DNA from: Adineta ricciae
Lineage: Eukaryota; Rotifera; Eurotatoria; Adinetida; Adinetidae
Assembly: GCA_905250025.1 (NCBI GenBank)
Contig: CAJNOJ010000050.1
Location: 188,135-252,134 of the forward strand
Direction of reading: 5' to 3'
Length of the DNA: 64,000 bases
The translations under genes were made by a program, and so were the position numbers. Each line of letters opens with the position of its first letter. Positions within the stretch are counted from its first letter, which is position 1. Below, one piece after another: positions 40,580 through 50,976 of this stretch. Below the pieces are notes generated by a model. The model was not told the DNA's origin, ran no database searches, and saw only the letters and a list, made by a program, of their open reading frames with translations.

Positions 40580-42681
40580 ATGTCACCGAAGATATCAGAA
40601 AGACCAATGGTGACTGCACCATCATCCTACTTGTCAGATGTTGAAATGAAACCACAAAAAAGTCAATCTCATCGTCGTCGTCAAAAGTTGTGTACAACAC
40701 AACGTCTTCCAGCAACATTTGCGTGGTTTCTTCTCTTATCAACCTCATTCGCTTATTGGATATGTATTTTTCCAGAAATTCTCATTCTTATACCTCAACT
40801 TTTACCAATACCAATTGTGCATTGTGTTCTATTTGTTTTTGTTTGTGTCAATTTTATACTTGCTACATTCATGGATCCAGTAAGTACGAAGAGAAAAGCT
40901 TCTCAGAAGAAGAACTCGCACTTTTTTCAGGGTATCTATCAACAATCAATAAAAAATGAACATAAGAATGTTAGCTTCTATACTCGGTCAAATAAACACA
41001 CTGGTGGAATCGATATCAACGATGATGATGATGATGATTTCGATGAACCGCAATCACGTCTTGTTCGCATTCGGAATGGTAAAGATAGTTTACATTTTCT
41101 ACAAGTGTCTGTCTAACGAGAATCTTTTTCAGGATCCGTTTATATAAAATATTGTCGTACCTGTAAATTATTTCGTCCACCACGATGTTCACACTGTTCG
41201 ATATGTGAACGATGCATTGATGTAAGTTTAATTCGGTTGATGAATGTTTGATTCAACTATAATGAAACAATAACCTTCCATTTCATCATATTCTTTTTCA
41301 TAGACCTTCGATCATCATTGCCCTTGGTTAAATAATTGTGTTGGTATGTAACAGAGACTTCTATAGAAAGAAAAAAAAGGAAATAACTAACTGACCTCTT
41401 CTTCTTTTACATAGGTCGTCGAAATTATCGTTACTTTTTTCAATTTCTGTTTTTTCTCTGTATTCATATGGTATTCTTATTTGTATTCTGTCTCTACTAT
41501 GTTCTACACGATCGTCATCACAAACCCATAATACCAGCATTTCCTGCGATGTCCCTGAATACCGCTCTGCTCAAGCGACAAAATGATTACTCTTCATCGG
41601 CTTATTTTTCTAACAAAACTACATTTGTCGGCTTTTCGGATTATCGATTTATTCTCTGTATTGTCTTGCTTGTTCTGCTTGGTCTCATGGCAATTCCAAT
41701 TGGTGGTCTAACAGGTTTCCACATGTATCTCATCGCACGAGGACGAACGACAAACGAGCAAGTGACCGGCAAATATCGTATTCAGAATGATATCTTCAAT
41801 CAAGGTTGCTGGAAAAACTTTTGCTATGCTTTGTGTCAACCGTTATATCCCCAGTTGAAAGCACCGAAAAGAAAACGCTACGATGTCGATCTATTTGCGC
41901 AAATGGCGTATGGAAGATTGAAGTATAAGTTGTCGAATAAAAACTGCGAAGAAAATGGCTATTTGAATCATATGACCAACGTTCATATCAATCCAATGGA
42001 TGAGAAAAGTAAGGAAGACTTGATAAGAACAAAAATTCTAAATTCTTTGGATACCTCCAAGACATTTAGCGAACCAAAGCTTAATAAATCTAATAATAGA
42101 TCATATAAATAATATTCTCTTTTTGCTAGTTCGTCAATACAATAATCCGCTGCATATCTCTCATCAAAAGGTAAGTAAACTATTGGAAATGTGTCAAATA
42201 TTCTCAATCTTTCATTTTGCAGCCGTCATCATCAGCATCTTCGGCATCTGTCACGTCATCCTCATCCATTCAACCCATGAAGAAAACTCTTATACATCAA
42301 ACAAAAAAGCCTGAGTTTGACTCCATGCATCGTAGTCTATCAAATATGTCTTTATCTTCGCGTTGTTCCTACGATAACGTCGATGGTACTGAAGAAGATC
42401 TTCCTCAACCATTACCATATTATTCTGCGAATAATAACAATAACAGTAATTCGAAACAAATGAAGAAGATCTATATGAATCAGAATTCGGTTCAAGCCGA
42501 CAATGTGTCAACGAATAGTATGATGACATTACGTACAGACTCCTATCGTCAAGCTCATCCACTACAATCGTTTGCATATGATTATCCCAAACGTGCTCTA
42601 CTGCCTCAAACGCTGCAAGCAAGTGACCAACCAAATCGAGGCAAATTCAACGGAAATAAACACTATGAAATATCTGTTTGA
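40580..42681 (+). CDS. DHHC palmitoyltransferase, ZDHHC5/8-like
   Basis: Seven exons (40580-40879, 40931-41078, 41133-41221, 41304-41343, 41415-42008, 42130-42170, 42223-42681) join in phase to about 556 residues. Two N-terminal membrane spans ([18 protein letters not shown] and the following [11 protein letters not shown] region) precede the cysteine-rich domain [20 protein letters not shown] and catalytic [19 protein letters not shown]. Two more spans follow, then [20 protein letters not shown], diagnostic of the ZDHHC5/8 group. The enzyme S-acylates membrane proteins, mostly at the plasma membrane. The last exon encodes a disordered tail ending EISV, a possible class II PDZ ligand. An acidic Asp run (DDDDDD) sits before the cysteine-rich domain. 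Reading through the exon 5 donor would give an early stop at 42110. Confidence 0.93.
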
Positions 42682-43005
42682 AAAGAAATCAAGTTTTTTT
42701 TCTGTGATGGTCAAAGATATTTATTTTCTATTGTCTGTTCGTTTCTTGTCATGATAAAAATCTGTTAGAAGTGTTGTTGTTGTTAACCATATGAGGGTTG
42801 TTTCTTTGCAAGCAAACCAATGAACGTGTGTTTGTGTATGCACATACGAATATATACATAATGGAATTCTGTTTTTCTCTGTTTGATACTTTGTATTGTA
42901 CAAAAAGGACACATTTTTTGTTGATTGTTCCATATTTTGTTTCTCCTTGAAAAAGAGATGCAGCAAGACAAAGCATACTTTCACTGTTTTCATTTATTTT
43001 TCGCT

Positions 43006-43392
43006 TTAAACATATTCGAAGCATTTATCGCCGCATGGTTTACATTCACATTGAGTAACGAGACGATATCGAACGGTTTGAAACTGTTTATTTTGACATC
43101 TGACAAGCGTCTCATGCGCTTCAGTCGTCGTAGGTACGCAACAATGAAGATTGTGCTTATACCTTCGATAAGTCGATGCTTGCTCCCAATCGTAAACGAG
43201 TTCTTCTTCAGAATAACACTGACCGCGACAGCGAGTCGTTTGAATCGAAATTGAATGATCCAAACAATGTCGAAAGTAGAGTGTTTCATTGTAAATTTCA
43301 ACTTGACATTGCTGAACAGCCGAACTGGTCAACGTGATGATGTGAACGGAAAAGATTAGAATAAGCAACAGGTTAAGGCATAATCCGACCAT
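43006..43392 (-). CDS. Secreted cystine-knot (CTCK) peptide, bursicon/glycoprotein-hormone-like
   Basis: A single 128-codon exon. Residues 1-25 form a signal peptide (LCLNLLLILIFSVHIITL). The mature part has about a dozen Cys in cystine-knot spacing: TTRCRGQCYSEE (the CxGxC ring), HCCVPTTT, a single Cys, and the C-terminal CECKPCGDKC. This CxGxC...CxC layout is shared by bursicon, thyrostimulin beta and related CTCK hormones. One N-glycosylation site (NET) is present. It is probably a secreted dimeric ligand of a leucine-rich-repeat GPCR. I cannot decide between bursicon-like, GPB5-like or a lineage-specific member. Confidence 0.75.
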   Translation of the reverse strand: MVGLCLNLLLILIFSVHIITLTSSAVQQCQVEIYNETLYFRHCLDHSISIQTTRCRGQCYSEEELVYDWEQASTYRRYKHNLHCCVPTTTEAHETLVRCQNKQFQTVRYRLVTQCECKPCGDKCFEYV

Positions 43393-43458
43393 TTTGTTTA
43401 ATAAATAAAAGTGAGCAAAAGATCATGTTAAAAGAAAAACGTTAGAAATAAGCTCTCT

Positions 43459-43482
43459 CTCATTTTCTCTCTCTCTCTCTCT
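43459..43482. repeat. (CT)n microsatellite
   Basis: CT-rich run just upstream (5') of the cystine-knot gene, which is on the minus strand. Confidence 0.7.
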
Positions 43483-43902
43483 AATCCTAAAGTTAAAGTA
43501 ATTCATTAGGGTTTCCTCTGGGGACATCTATATCTTAATTCTTCACTTAATTGTTTTTTCTTCTTTCAAAAAAAGATAGAACAGTTTCATGACATTCACT
43601 ATCCAATTTTTTTCTACTTTATTTCGTAGCCAATGAAAACAACAACATGGAGAATAATGAGGAACAGATATGATAATAGTAATAGCAGTACACATAGAGA
43701 AGAACAAGACAAAAACAGTTGTATACAGAAAAAATAGAGTTAGAGAGAGACAAGCACAAGTTTTCAAACATCTTTTTTTTCACATACAAAACAAGAATGT
43801 CATTCTACAACAGTTTAACAAGTAGTACACAGAAAAAAATTCTGAACTCGACAAAAGAAAATGGTTAAGGAACGGTCAGAGATTGGGTTCTGTTGAATGC
43901 AT

Positions 43903-44389
43903 TTATTCTTCATCATCGTCATCATCATCGTCGTCGTCTTCTTCGTCGGACGATTTGGCTTTCGATGCGGCTTTCTTCTTACCACCTTTAGCTGGCGCAG
44001 CCTTTTTGCCACCGCCTCTAGCGGGAGCTTTGCCACCTTTGGCTGGTGAACTGCTGGCACCACCACCACTTTTCTTGTATTCAGCAACGCGTGCTTCGTA
44101 CTTCTTTTTCTCATCAGCAGCTTTTTGTTCATAGCGTTTGCGAACGTCGTCACTAGAACAACAAAACATGAGTATATCAAATCATTTGACATTCTATTTC
44201 TTTTTCTTACCTGACTTTTTTCCATCTTGAACCGATTTCTTTAGAAATATCACCAACGGATAATGATGGACTCTTCTTCTTTATATCTGGCCGTTCGTCT
44301 TGTGAAAAAAGGAAAAATGCAGACAATGGTCGCTTAGGTGCGTTTGGATCTTTCGTTGCTTTCTTGGATGAACCAGCAGCGCGAGGCAT
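43903..44389 (-). CDS. HMGB-type single HMG-box chromatin protein
   Basis: Two exons (44389-44211 and 44152-43903) join in phase to 142 residues. The HMG box starts DPNAPKRPLSAFFLF and continues GDISKEIGSRWKKV, DDVRKRYEQKAADEKKKYE. A Lys/Ala/Gly-rich linker (PAKGGKAPARGGGKKAAP) and an acidic tail of Asp/Glu follow. Such proteins bend DNA and help chromatin remodelling and transcription in the nucleus. Only one box is present (vertebrate HMGB1 has two), as in yeast Nhp6 and SSRP1-like boxes. The intron lies within the box. The promoter side is full of simple repeats. Confidence 0.93.
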
Positions 44390-44628
44390 GATTTATCGAT
44401 GAAGATATTGGAAAAATATATATGAATCTAAAAAGAAAAACAGATGTGTTGCGAATGAAAGAGACAATTTCATATTCAGAAATATCGTCAACGAGCTAAC
44501 GAACTGAACATTAGCTATCGAATAAATACGATCATTGCTCTCTGTCTCTCCTTCTCTTTCACTTCTCTAGATAAAGACTGCCAAATAAATGAATGAACAA
44601 CGAAGACAGACACAAGGAACGAGAAGGG

Positions 44629-44690
44629 AAAGAGAGCGACAGACAGAGAGAAAGAGAGCGACAGACAGAGAGAAAGAGAGAGAGAAGTGT
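44629..44690. repeat. 22-bp minisatellite within AG-rich tract
   Basis: The unit aaagagagcgacagacagag repeats with a 22-base period, at least twice, then decays into (GA)n. It lies about 240 nt upstream of the HMGB start. Confidence 0.75.
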
Positions 44691-44767
44691 GACCCAGTCA
44701 GTCAGTGATGTTGTTTCTCGTTACTGCCTGGCTCTAAAAAGAAGAATCGACAGCGAGAGAAAAAGCG

Positions 44768-44830
44768 CACACACACACACAACGCATATATATATATATA
44801 TGTATGCTGTATGTGTATATGTGTATGTGT
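44768..44830. repeat. (CA)n-(TA)n-(TG)n compound microsatellite
   Basis: Successive CA, TA and TGTA/TG runs, with more TG runs to about 44960. A GC dinucleotide run (cgcgcgcgcgc) lies at 45187-45197. Alternating purine-pyrimidine tracts like these can adopt non-B forms. Confidence 0.85.
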
Positions 44831-45553
44831 GCATGTCTTTGCTTTCTCGTCTCGCTTCTTTTTTAAAATATAAAGCGCACACGCTGTAGCGGTCGTGTAT
44901 GACTGTGTGTGTGTATGTGTGTGCAAGGAGCTTTGCTTTGCGCTGTGTGTGTGTATGTTCGTCTCCGTCTGCTGTGTATGAAATAGCGAATGATGATTGC
45001 AGCAGCAGCAAAATGTGTAGAGAAAACGCGCTTGCAAGCAAAAACGCGAGAAGCACAATAGAGGCCTTATGATGTGCTGCATATAATAACGCATGTAAGG
45101 AAAAAGGAAAGGAGAAGGGGTGGTAGTTGGTGAAGAGAAGAATAATCATAGAGACGCAACGAAATGGTTTGCTTGCGAGTGTGTATGCGCGCGCGCACAT
45201 ACACGAAAAAACGTAACAGCAAAAGTAATTTTTTGCATATATGGAGGGAGAAAAAAAGCAAGCCAGATGAAAGTTAATTTATTATTTAATGAAAAAGTAT
45301 ATTGAAATAGAAAAATAATTCAATGTTAAAGGTCGTTAAGTATGGTATTTAAAATAAAATTCATCTTCTCGGAGAAGGAATATAATTGAACTGCACTAAA
45401 TGAAATAACACAACCGAAACAAATTGCGACTCCAATGAAAGTTATATATAGATTCGTTGTCTGAAAGATAAGAATGTCGAATTGGTGATAAAAAAAGTCA
45501 CTGCTTTAACTGTTGAGTTTTTTCAGATCGTAATTTGAAATTGACGAAGACAA

Positions 45554-46571
45554 ATGACATCTTCGAAATCCACACGATTGATTCTTGTCACCGGTGCTGC
45601 TGGAAATATTGGCAAATATTTTGCTGAGCATGCAAACAAACAAAAATATAAACTTCGTTTAATGGTATCTCTTTTACACAATCATTCATTGAAAAACTTT
45701 CGTTTTCCTAGGTACATTCTATTCATGAACCGGAAAAAACCGAATCATTGAAAACCTTTGGTGAAGTTATTCAAGGCGACTTAGATAAGATGGAGACATT
45801 GGATAAAGCTTGTAAAGATGTCCATACGATTATTCATTTGGCAGGTGATCCAGATCCAAGTGGAACATGGGATTCGTTGAAGAAAGCAAACATTGAAGGG
45901 TAAGACAAACTGTTGAGCTAAAATCTTCTTTTTACTCTCAGTTCATTTTTAGCTTATACAACATTTTTCTAGCCGCAAAGAATGCCGGAGTAAAACGAAT
46001 GATTTATGCTAGTTCGATTCATGCTATAAGTGGTTATCCAAAAGATGTACAAGCAAAGACAACTGAGCCACCGAATCCCGGAGACCTTTACGGTGTAACG
46101 AAATGCTTTGGCGAAGCACTTTGCTGTTACATGGGCGAGAAAGAAGGTGTACCATCAATTGCGATTCGTATCGGAGCATTTCGAGAGCATGCAGCGGCGC
46201 AGAATAAAGATGCAATCAATATGATGGATGCATGGATATCTCAACGAGATTGTGTTCAATTACTGGAACGTTGTATTGATGCTCCCGAAGATCTCAAGTT
46301 TGCAATTGTCCATGGTTTATCCAAGAATACATTCAATCGAATGGACATCGATTCAACCCGGCGACTTCTAGGATACGATCCACAAGATAACTTTTTTGAA
46401 GAATCAGAAGCATTTAGAAAACTAAACATGACTGACGAATTAGCTGGACATAATGTTAAGTATGTGAAATAATTTCTTTACTCTGTGGAATGAATTGATG
46501 TTCTTCTTTGTAGGGATGATCGACAGAAATCTGGTTTACGAGACAAATCACCAGAGGATAAGAAGAAATGA
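45554..46571 (+). CDS. NAD-dependent epimerase/dehydrogenase, uronate-dehydrogenase-like (SDR)
   Basis: Four exons (45554-45664, 45712-45899, 45953-46459, 46514-46571) join in phase to 287 residues. The Rossmann motif is LVTGAAGNIGK. IIHLAGDPDPS and YASSIHAISGYP follow, then the catalytic Tyr-Lys pair in DLYGVTKCFGE. SIAIRIGAF and ISQRDCVQLLE also match bacterial uronate dehydrogenase (RIGSC, HDDFVSL), and the length is close to that family's. The likely reaction is NAD-linked oxidation of a sugar or uronic acid in the cytosol; substrate is not determined by sequence. The last exon adds a Lys-rich tail (SPEDKKK). The family is mainly bacterial, with some fungal and archaeal members, so horizontal acquisition is plausible. 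Confidence 0.88.
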
Positions 46572-47343
46572 ATGTTTTCTTTTAAAAACTACAATCAATC
46601 TATTCCCGCGTGCGTGAGATGAGTAGTCAATTTTATAATCAAGCCGTTTTGTGCCAATGAATTTATTCCAGCCAGATGAATGCTGTTATACTGTAGTCAA
46701 ATATTTTTTTACTATTGTCGGTTTTTTACTACAATAAATCAAAGTAATGACGTCTCAGAGTGAAAATCGTTTTCAATATGTATGTCATAGAAGAATATGT
46801 AGATATCATTGAACCACATAAGCTTGTAATACGATCAATTGGATAGCAATATGTTTGGAAGAGTTCGTAAACAGAATGGAATTTCTGATTAAAGAACAAG
46901 GCCTGAGTAGTTTATTTATATCTCCTCTTTCTTTACTTTCTTGATCAAAGTGTACGTATCTATTGAGTAGGATAAATAGACAACGAAGTATAAGGATGAT
47001 ATATAATACAGATTCCTTTGAAGATGCTATTAATTGTAAGAGATACAGATTCTGCATTGTTATTGTGATTCTTCAGCTGTTTATATCAATGATTGTTTGA
47101 TCATTGCAGCAATGTATTCTATTCTTATTCAATTAAAGAATGATTTATATTGGGATCTAAACTAGACGTGCTTCCTTCGAATCGTATGACGGACGGCATA
47201 TTAGTTTATTATGATTGAAATTCCATGTTTCACGTCATATATGATTCATCCGATAAACACATGTTTGCAGAATGAAAGAAAAAGAAGATAAACAAAAGAA
47301 TAGTAAGAAAAATAGTTGTAGAAACAAGAAAAAAAAGGAAACT
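46572..47343. other. Intergenic, no supported gene
   Basis: Contains the 3' end of the dehydrogenase gene (aataaatc near 46733) and AT-rich sequence up to the tRNA. No gene is seen. Confidence 0.45.
47329..47336 (-). terminator. Pol III terminator of second tRNA-Ile
   Basis: Eight A residues on the plus strand, hence a T run eight bases beyond the tRNA 3' end on the minus strand. Confidence 0.75.
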
Positions 47344-47417
47344 TGGTCCCTATGAGGATCGAACTCATGACCTCCGCGTTATTAGCACGGCGCTCTAACC
47401 AGCTGAGCTAAGGGACC
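47344..47417 (-). tRNA. tRNA-Ile (anticodon AAT), second copy
   Basis: Same 74-nt cloverleaf as at 15137-15210, but on the opposite strand. The only differences are the two bases of one T-stem pair: G-C in the first copy is A-T here (ATGAG-TTCGATC-CTCAT). The stem is therefore preserved and both copies look functional. Confidence 0.97.
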
Positions 47418-47786
47418 ACGTTTTCTTTCCATCGCGAAACTACATATCTATCTTCATCAAAACCATGCATAAGCGTAAAGTTTATCCAGAAAGGATGTTT
47501 CATACACGTTTGTCAGCAGGACCATCAAACCTCATAGTACATCTGTTCTAAATTTAATCACCTAAAACAGTATGTTATTCAAGTTCGATTGTATAAATAT
47601 GGGTACACCAGAATGTTATTTTCCTATAAATAGCTGTTTTTACTTGTTACACTTCCCATGTGTGAGATCTAACCTTTTTCTATCTTTGAAACTTTATACC
47701 GGTATGATGATCTTTATTGCAAATAGAATAAAAGCTCATATCCTATGGACAATCATGTACAGAGATTTGATCGAAAAGAAATCCAA

Positions 47787-49293
47787 CTATTCTGATAATC
47801 GTTGTTCCTTAGCGAGAACGTATTTGACACCTTCGAGAACATCTGTTTGAATAGTTGTTGGTATTTTCCACGGTTCTGTTTCGGGTTGTGGTTGTTTACT
47901 TGGATCGTACACTCCAGTACAAACCAAAATTGATTCGCATGCTTTTGCACTGAAATAATTCGTATCTCGCATCAGATCATATCCACTAATACTCTTTCTA
48001 TTGTTGCTATCTTGTTGTAATAAACAATGGTACATGTTGGCGCCAACGATATCGACGTCGGGGTTGTCACTAGAAGGAGAAGACACCGGTAATCCTTTGA
48101 TCTTTTCCTTTCGTTCTTAAAGGACATACCCAAAAAAATAGATGTGATCAATTATCGACTGTTCATTTGCCAATGCTAATTTATTAGCAATCATTTCAGC
48201 ATATTGAAACGAGATTTCAAATGGTTTACCAACAAATGACGCGTATTTCAGTTCTTTTCCACTAAGATTCTATTGGAAACAGAGAATGACTTTTCGTTAG
48301 ACTGAATAACTGATTTTCGTCTAAATCAACGATTTACTTTGTACAATGCTTCTAAACATGTGAGAAAAGCTCCGTGTCCAAAGCGCGGCAGATCAGCAGC
48401 AGCTTTGAAAATGAGATCTCGATTACAGGCAATAACTGGTATATGATCTCTATCATGTCCTGCGTTATCTGGAACACTGGCTGGATTTCCATCTGTTAGG
48501 AGAAGATCGGTAATGACTTGTAAAGAGCTTTCCCAATTGATTGGTTCACCAAGTAAAACAATAGCTTTAATAAAACATTTGATCATTCAATATTGATTCT
48601 AGTAAGAACAGTCACACTCACCATCAATTGGACGAAAATTTTCATCGCGAACAAGTCCTTTGCTTTGCATGACTTCATTCTTTGAAAGAAAAAGTGTATA
48701 CGTATTCAAACATTGCCGCTTTCGACATACTAGTTTCGCTCGATTCTTATGATTAACCATATCCAATTCTGGAAATGCATCACAAACTTCTTTAATCGTT
48801 GTGATACTTTTGAAGCCAAGCCTAAAAAACCGATAAAATAAGAACTATCTTTATCTAAACTCGCATATTGTACATACATTCGACCGATCTCTTCGATAGG
48901 ACCTTGTCCAGATATGAGAACATGTTTGTTATGATATTCTGTTAAAGTGCGCATTGGTGTTTGAGCTAGAACAACTTGTTCCGGATTGATCTACATATTT
49001 GAAAGAGATGTCTTTTTTCTCAGGAACATCATCTGATATAAACGTACAGTAATACCAAGCATGGATGACAACTGTTTAGCTTTGTCTGATTCAAGTACGC
49101 AAGTGTTAGACAAAAAGACAACAGGTACTTTCATCTGTATCAAGGTATGAATAGCCGGTTTAGCTGTCGCGATGAAATTTGGACCTTTGGTGATTACACC
49201 GTCGATATCAAAAATGCAAGCAAAGTTTGGCTACGAATGAAAACTGAGATTATTTTCTTGGCTTTCCCTATCAATACTACTTACCAGAATCAT
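47787..49293 (-). CDS. HDHD5/CECR5-like HAD hydrolase
   Basis: Eight exons (49293-49285, 49230-49048, 48990-48878, 48821-48731, 48679-48622, 48564-48338, 48269-48130, 48069-47787) join in phase to 367 residues. HAD motif I is CIFDIDGVITKG, motif II lies in VVFLSNTC (Ser/Asn), a Lys-containing segment is GKPFEISF, and motif IV is FFGDNPDVDIVGANMY. The layout matches HAD subclass IIA, and blocks such as VLAQTPMR and GHGAFLTCLE resemble HDHD5 (CECR5). The physiological substrate of HDHD5 is not well known. The first coding exon is only nine bases (M-I-L), and no mitochondrial presequence is seen, unlike human HDHD5. An upstream exon could still be missing. Confidence 0.88.
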
Positions 49294-50976
49294 GATGTGC
49301 GCTCTCTACTTAATGAAATAAAACAGTTGATATAGGTATAGACAAAATGCAGTGATTAAATTTCTCTTCGATGGCGAGGATTCATCTCTATTTATGGATA
49401 TAGCATAACATTTCATAATCATACATTCATCAATAGTTGCATGCGCTGTCTGAATGATGTTTGTGCAAAAATAGCTTTAGTAAAGACCACAAGGCGAAAG
49501 TTCAGCCTTCGGTAATTTCTTTACTGTTCTCCAACAATATGTAGGCCGTGCATATATTAGCAACGTCACTCCTTCCTTTCCTTTTGATCATGCGTTCTGC
49601 GCATGTCAGCAGCAAAAACGCAAATTAGTCCGATGCGAGATTCATTGATTTAGAAGTTGCAAGTTTCTTCACCATCCACACATTCTGCGCATGATCAATC
49701 GACATCTACCAATTGGAGATATTTCTTGCGGTGGAAAGTACATTTTTCATGACTTCATCAAATGTGCCATAGAAAGGATGTAAATAATTCTGCACTGTTC
49801 TTTGTTCTCTTAATCTTTCTGCAAATGTTGACTCGTACAAACATAACATTTTCGAGAAAAGTACTCCAAAATCATCTGGTGCACTAATGCGGTTATTGTC
49901 ATAAGTCAGGATTCTCTGTAGAGTATAAAGATATTGTTATTCCATCTTAAAAAATACATAACTCCTACTTTGTAATAGTGAAACTGACTTTGTAAACAAA
50001 ATAGGCAGGGCTCTTCTGTTTTTATTGTATCTGAAAAACACAGGAAATCGACTTTCATCAATGAGACTGATAAAAATGATTTTTCTATCGGATCATGCAC
50101 AAAAATCATTAGACAGACAATAACTAAATAACATTATAAGAATTCGTACATTAATCTCAGTTTAACAAATAATTGATGCACAACGAGGTAGAAAATGGTC
50201 ACCAGGCACACCTAACAAGTACGTAAAACTTCGTATTTCGCATTATTCTGTCAAGCAGAGAAAGACTATTTTTGAATGCGCAAAATCACGACTATTAATC
50301 AGATAAGTATCTGTACTCGCATTCAACAAGTACAATGATTGAGTACTTCGAACTCAAAGACGAACCATAAATAGATACCTTTCCATACAAGCGATTGTCG
50401 CGTTTACTTCGACATTTTATACCCTTTTTAATCGTAGTTAGCTATTGTCACACCTCGAAGTGTAGCAATGATTTCTTTGCATTGTCGGTCCACAGAGGAA
50501 TGCATGCAAATGTACCCGATAACTTTGACACTTTCTAGTTGTTGATCTTGGATACCTTACGTCTGCTGAAGAGAAAATGATAAAATTTTGCAAAAAGCTG
50601 ATAGTGCAACGAAAGTTTCACAAAACAAATTATTATCACTGAACGCTTGGACTGATCAGAAAAGAGCCGATGATTCATTTCTTTCGTTCTTCGCTTATTT
50701 ATCCTTAGTTGGTATTTTCAATGACGCACATTTTCTTTTTTCTTTTGGACTATAGTTTGTCTCGTCTGCCTGTTTTCTTCAGGCAAGTTATACTTTGCTG
50801 GTTAGAAAATAGCAACGTACAGTAGTGCCGTCAACAATAAAGAAAAAGAAAAAAAAAAAGACATCGGCGAAGAGAAAAGTGCAACGAGTCGACGATTTCA
50901 CTTAATTTCATTTCTCTTTCGTACTTCTTACATACAATCTCGTGTACAGTAACGCGTGACTTAATTTAATTTCATC
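49294..50976. other. Divergent promoter region with an 11-bp inverted repeat
   Basis: Lies between HDHD5-like (-) and glycogen phosphorylase (+). TTGATCATGCG at 49584-49594 is repeated in inverted form as CGCATGATCAA at 49688-49698, both next to TTCTGCGCATG-like words. No coding exon is supported; the frame 49906-50109 is spurious. Confidence 0.5.

Noticed and set aside
44593..45305. Several frames on both strands up to 159 codons
   Set aside because: They are translations of microsatellites (His-Thr, Arg-Glu and Cys-Val repeats).
47572..47850. 92-codon plus-strand frame near the HDHD5-like 3' end
   Set aside because: It overlaps the last exon of the HAD hydrolase on the other strand and has no homology that I recognise.
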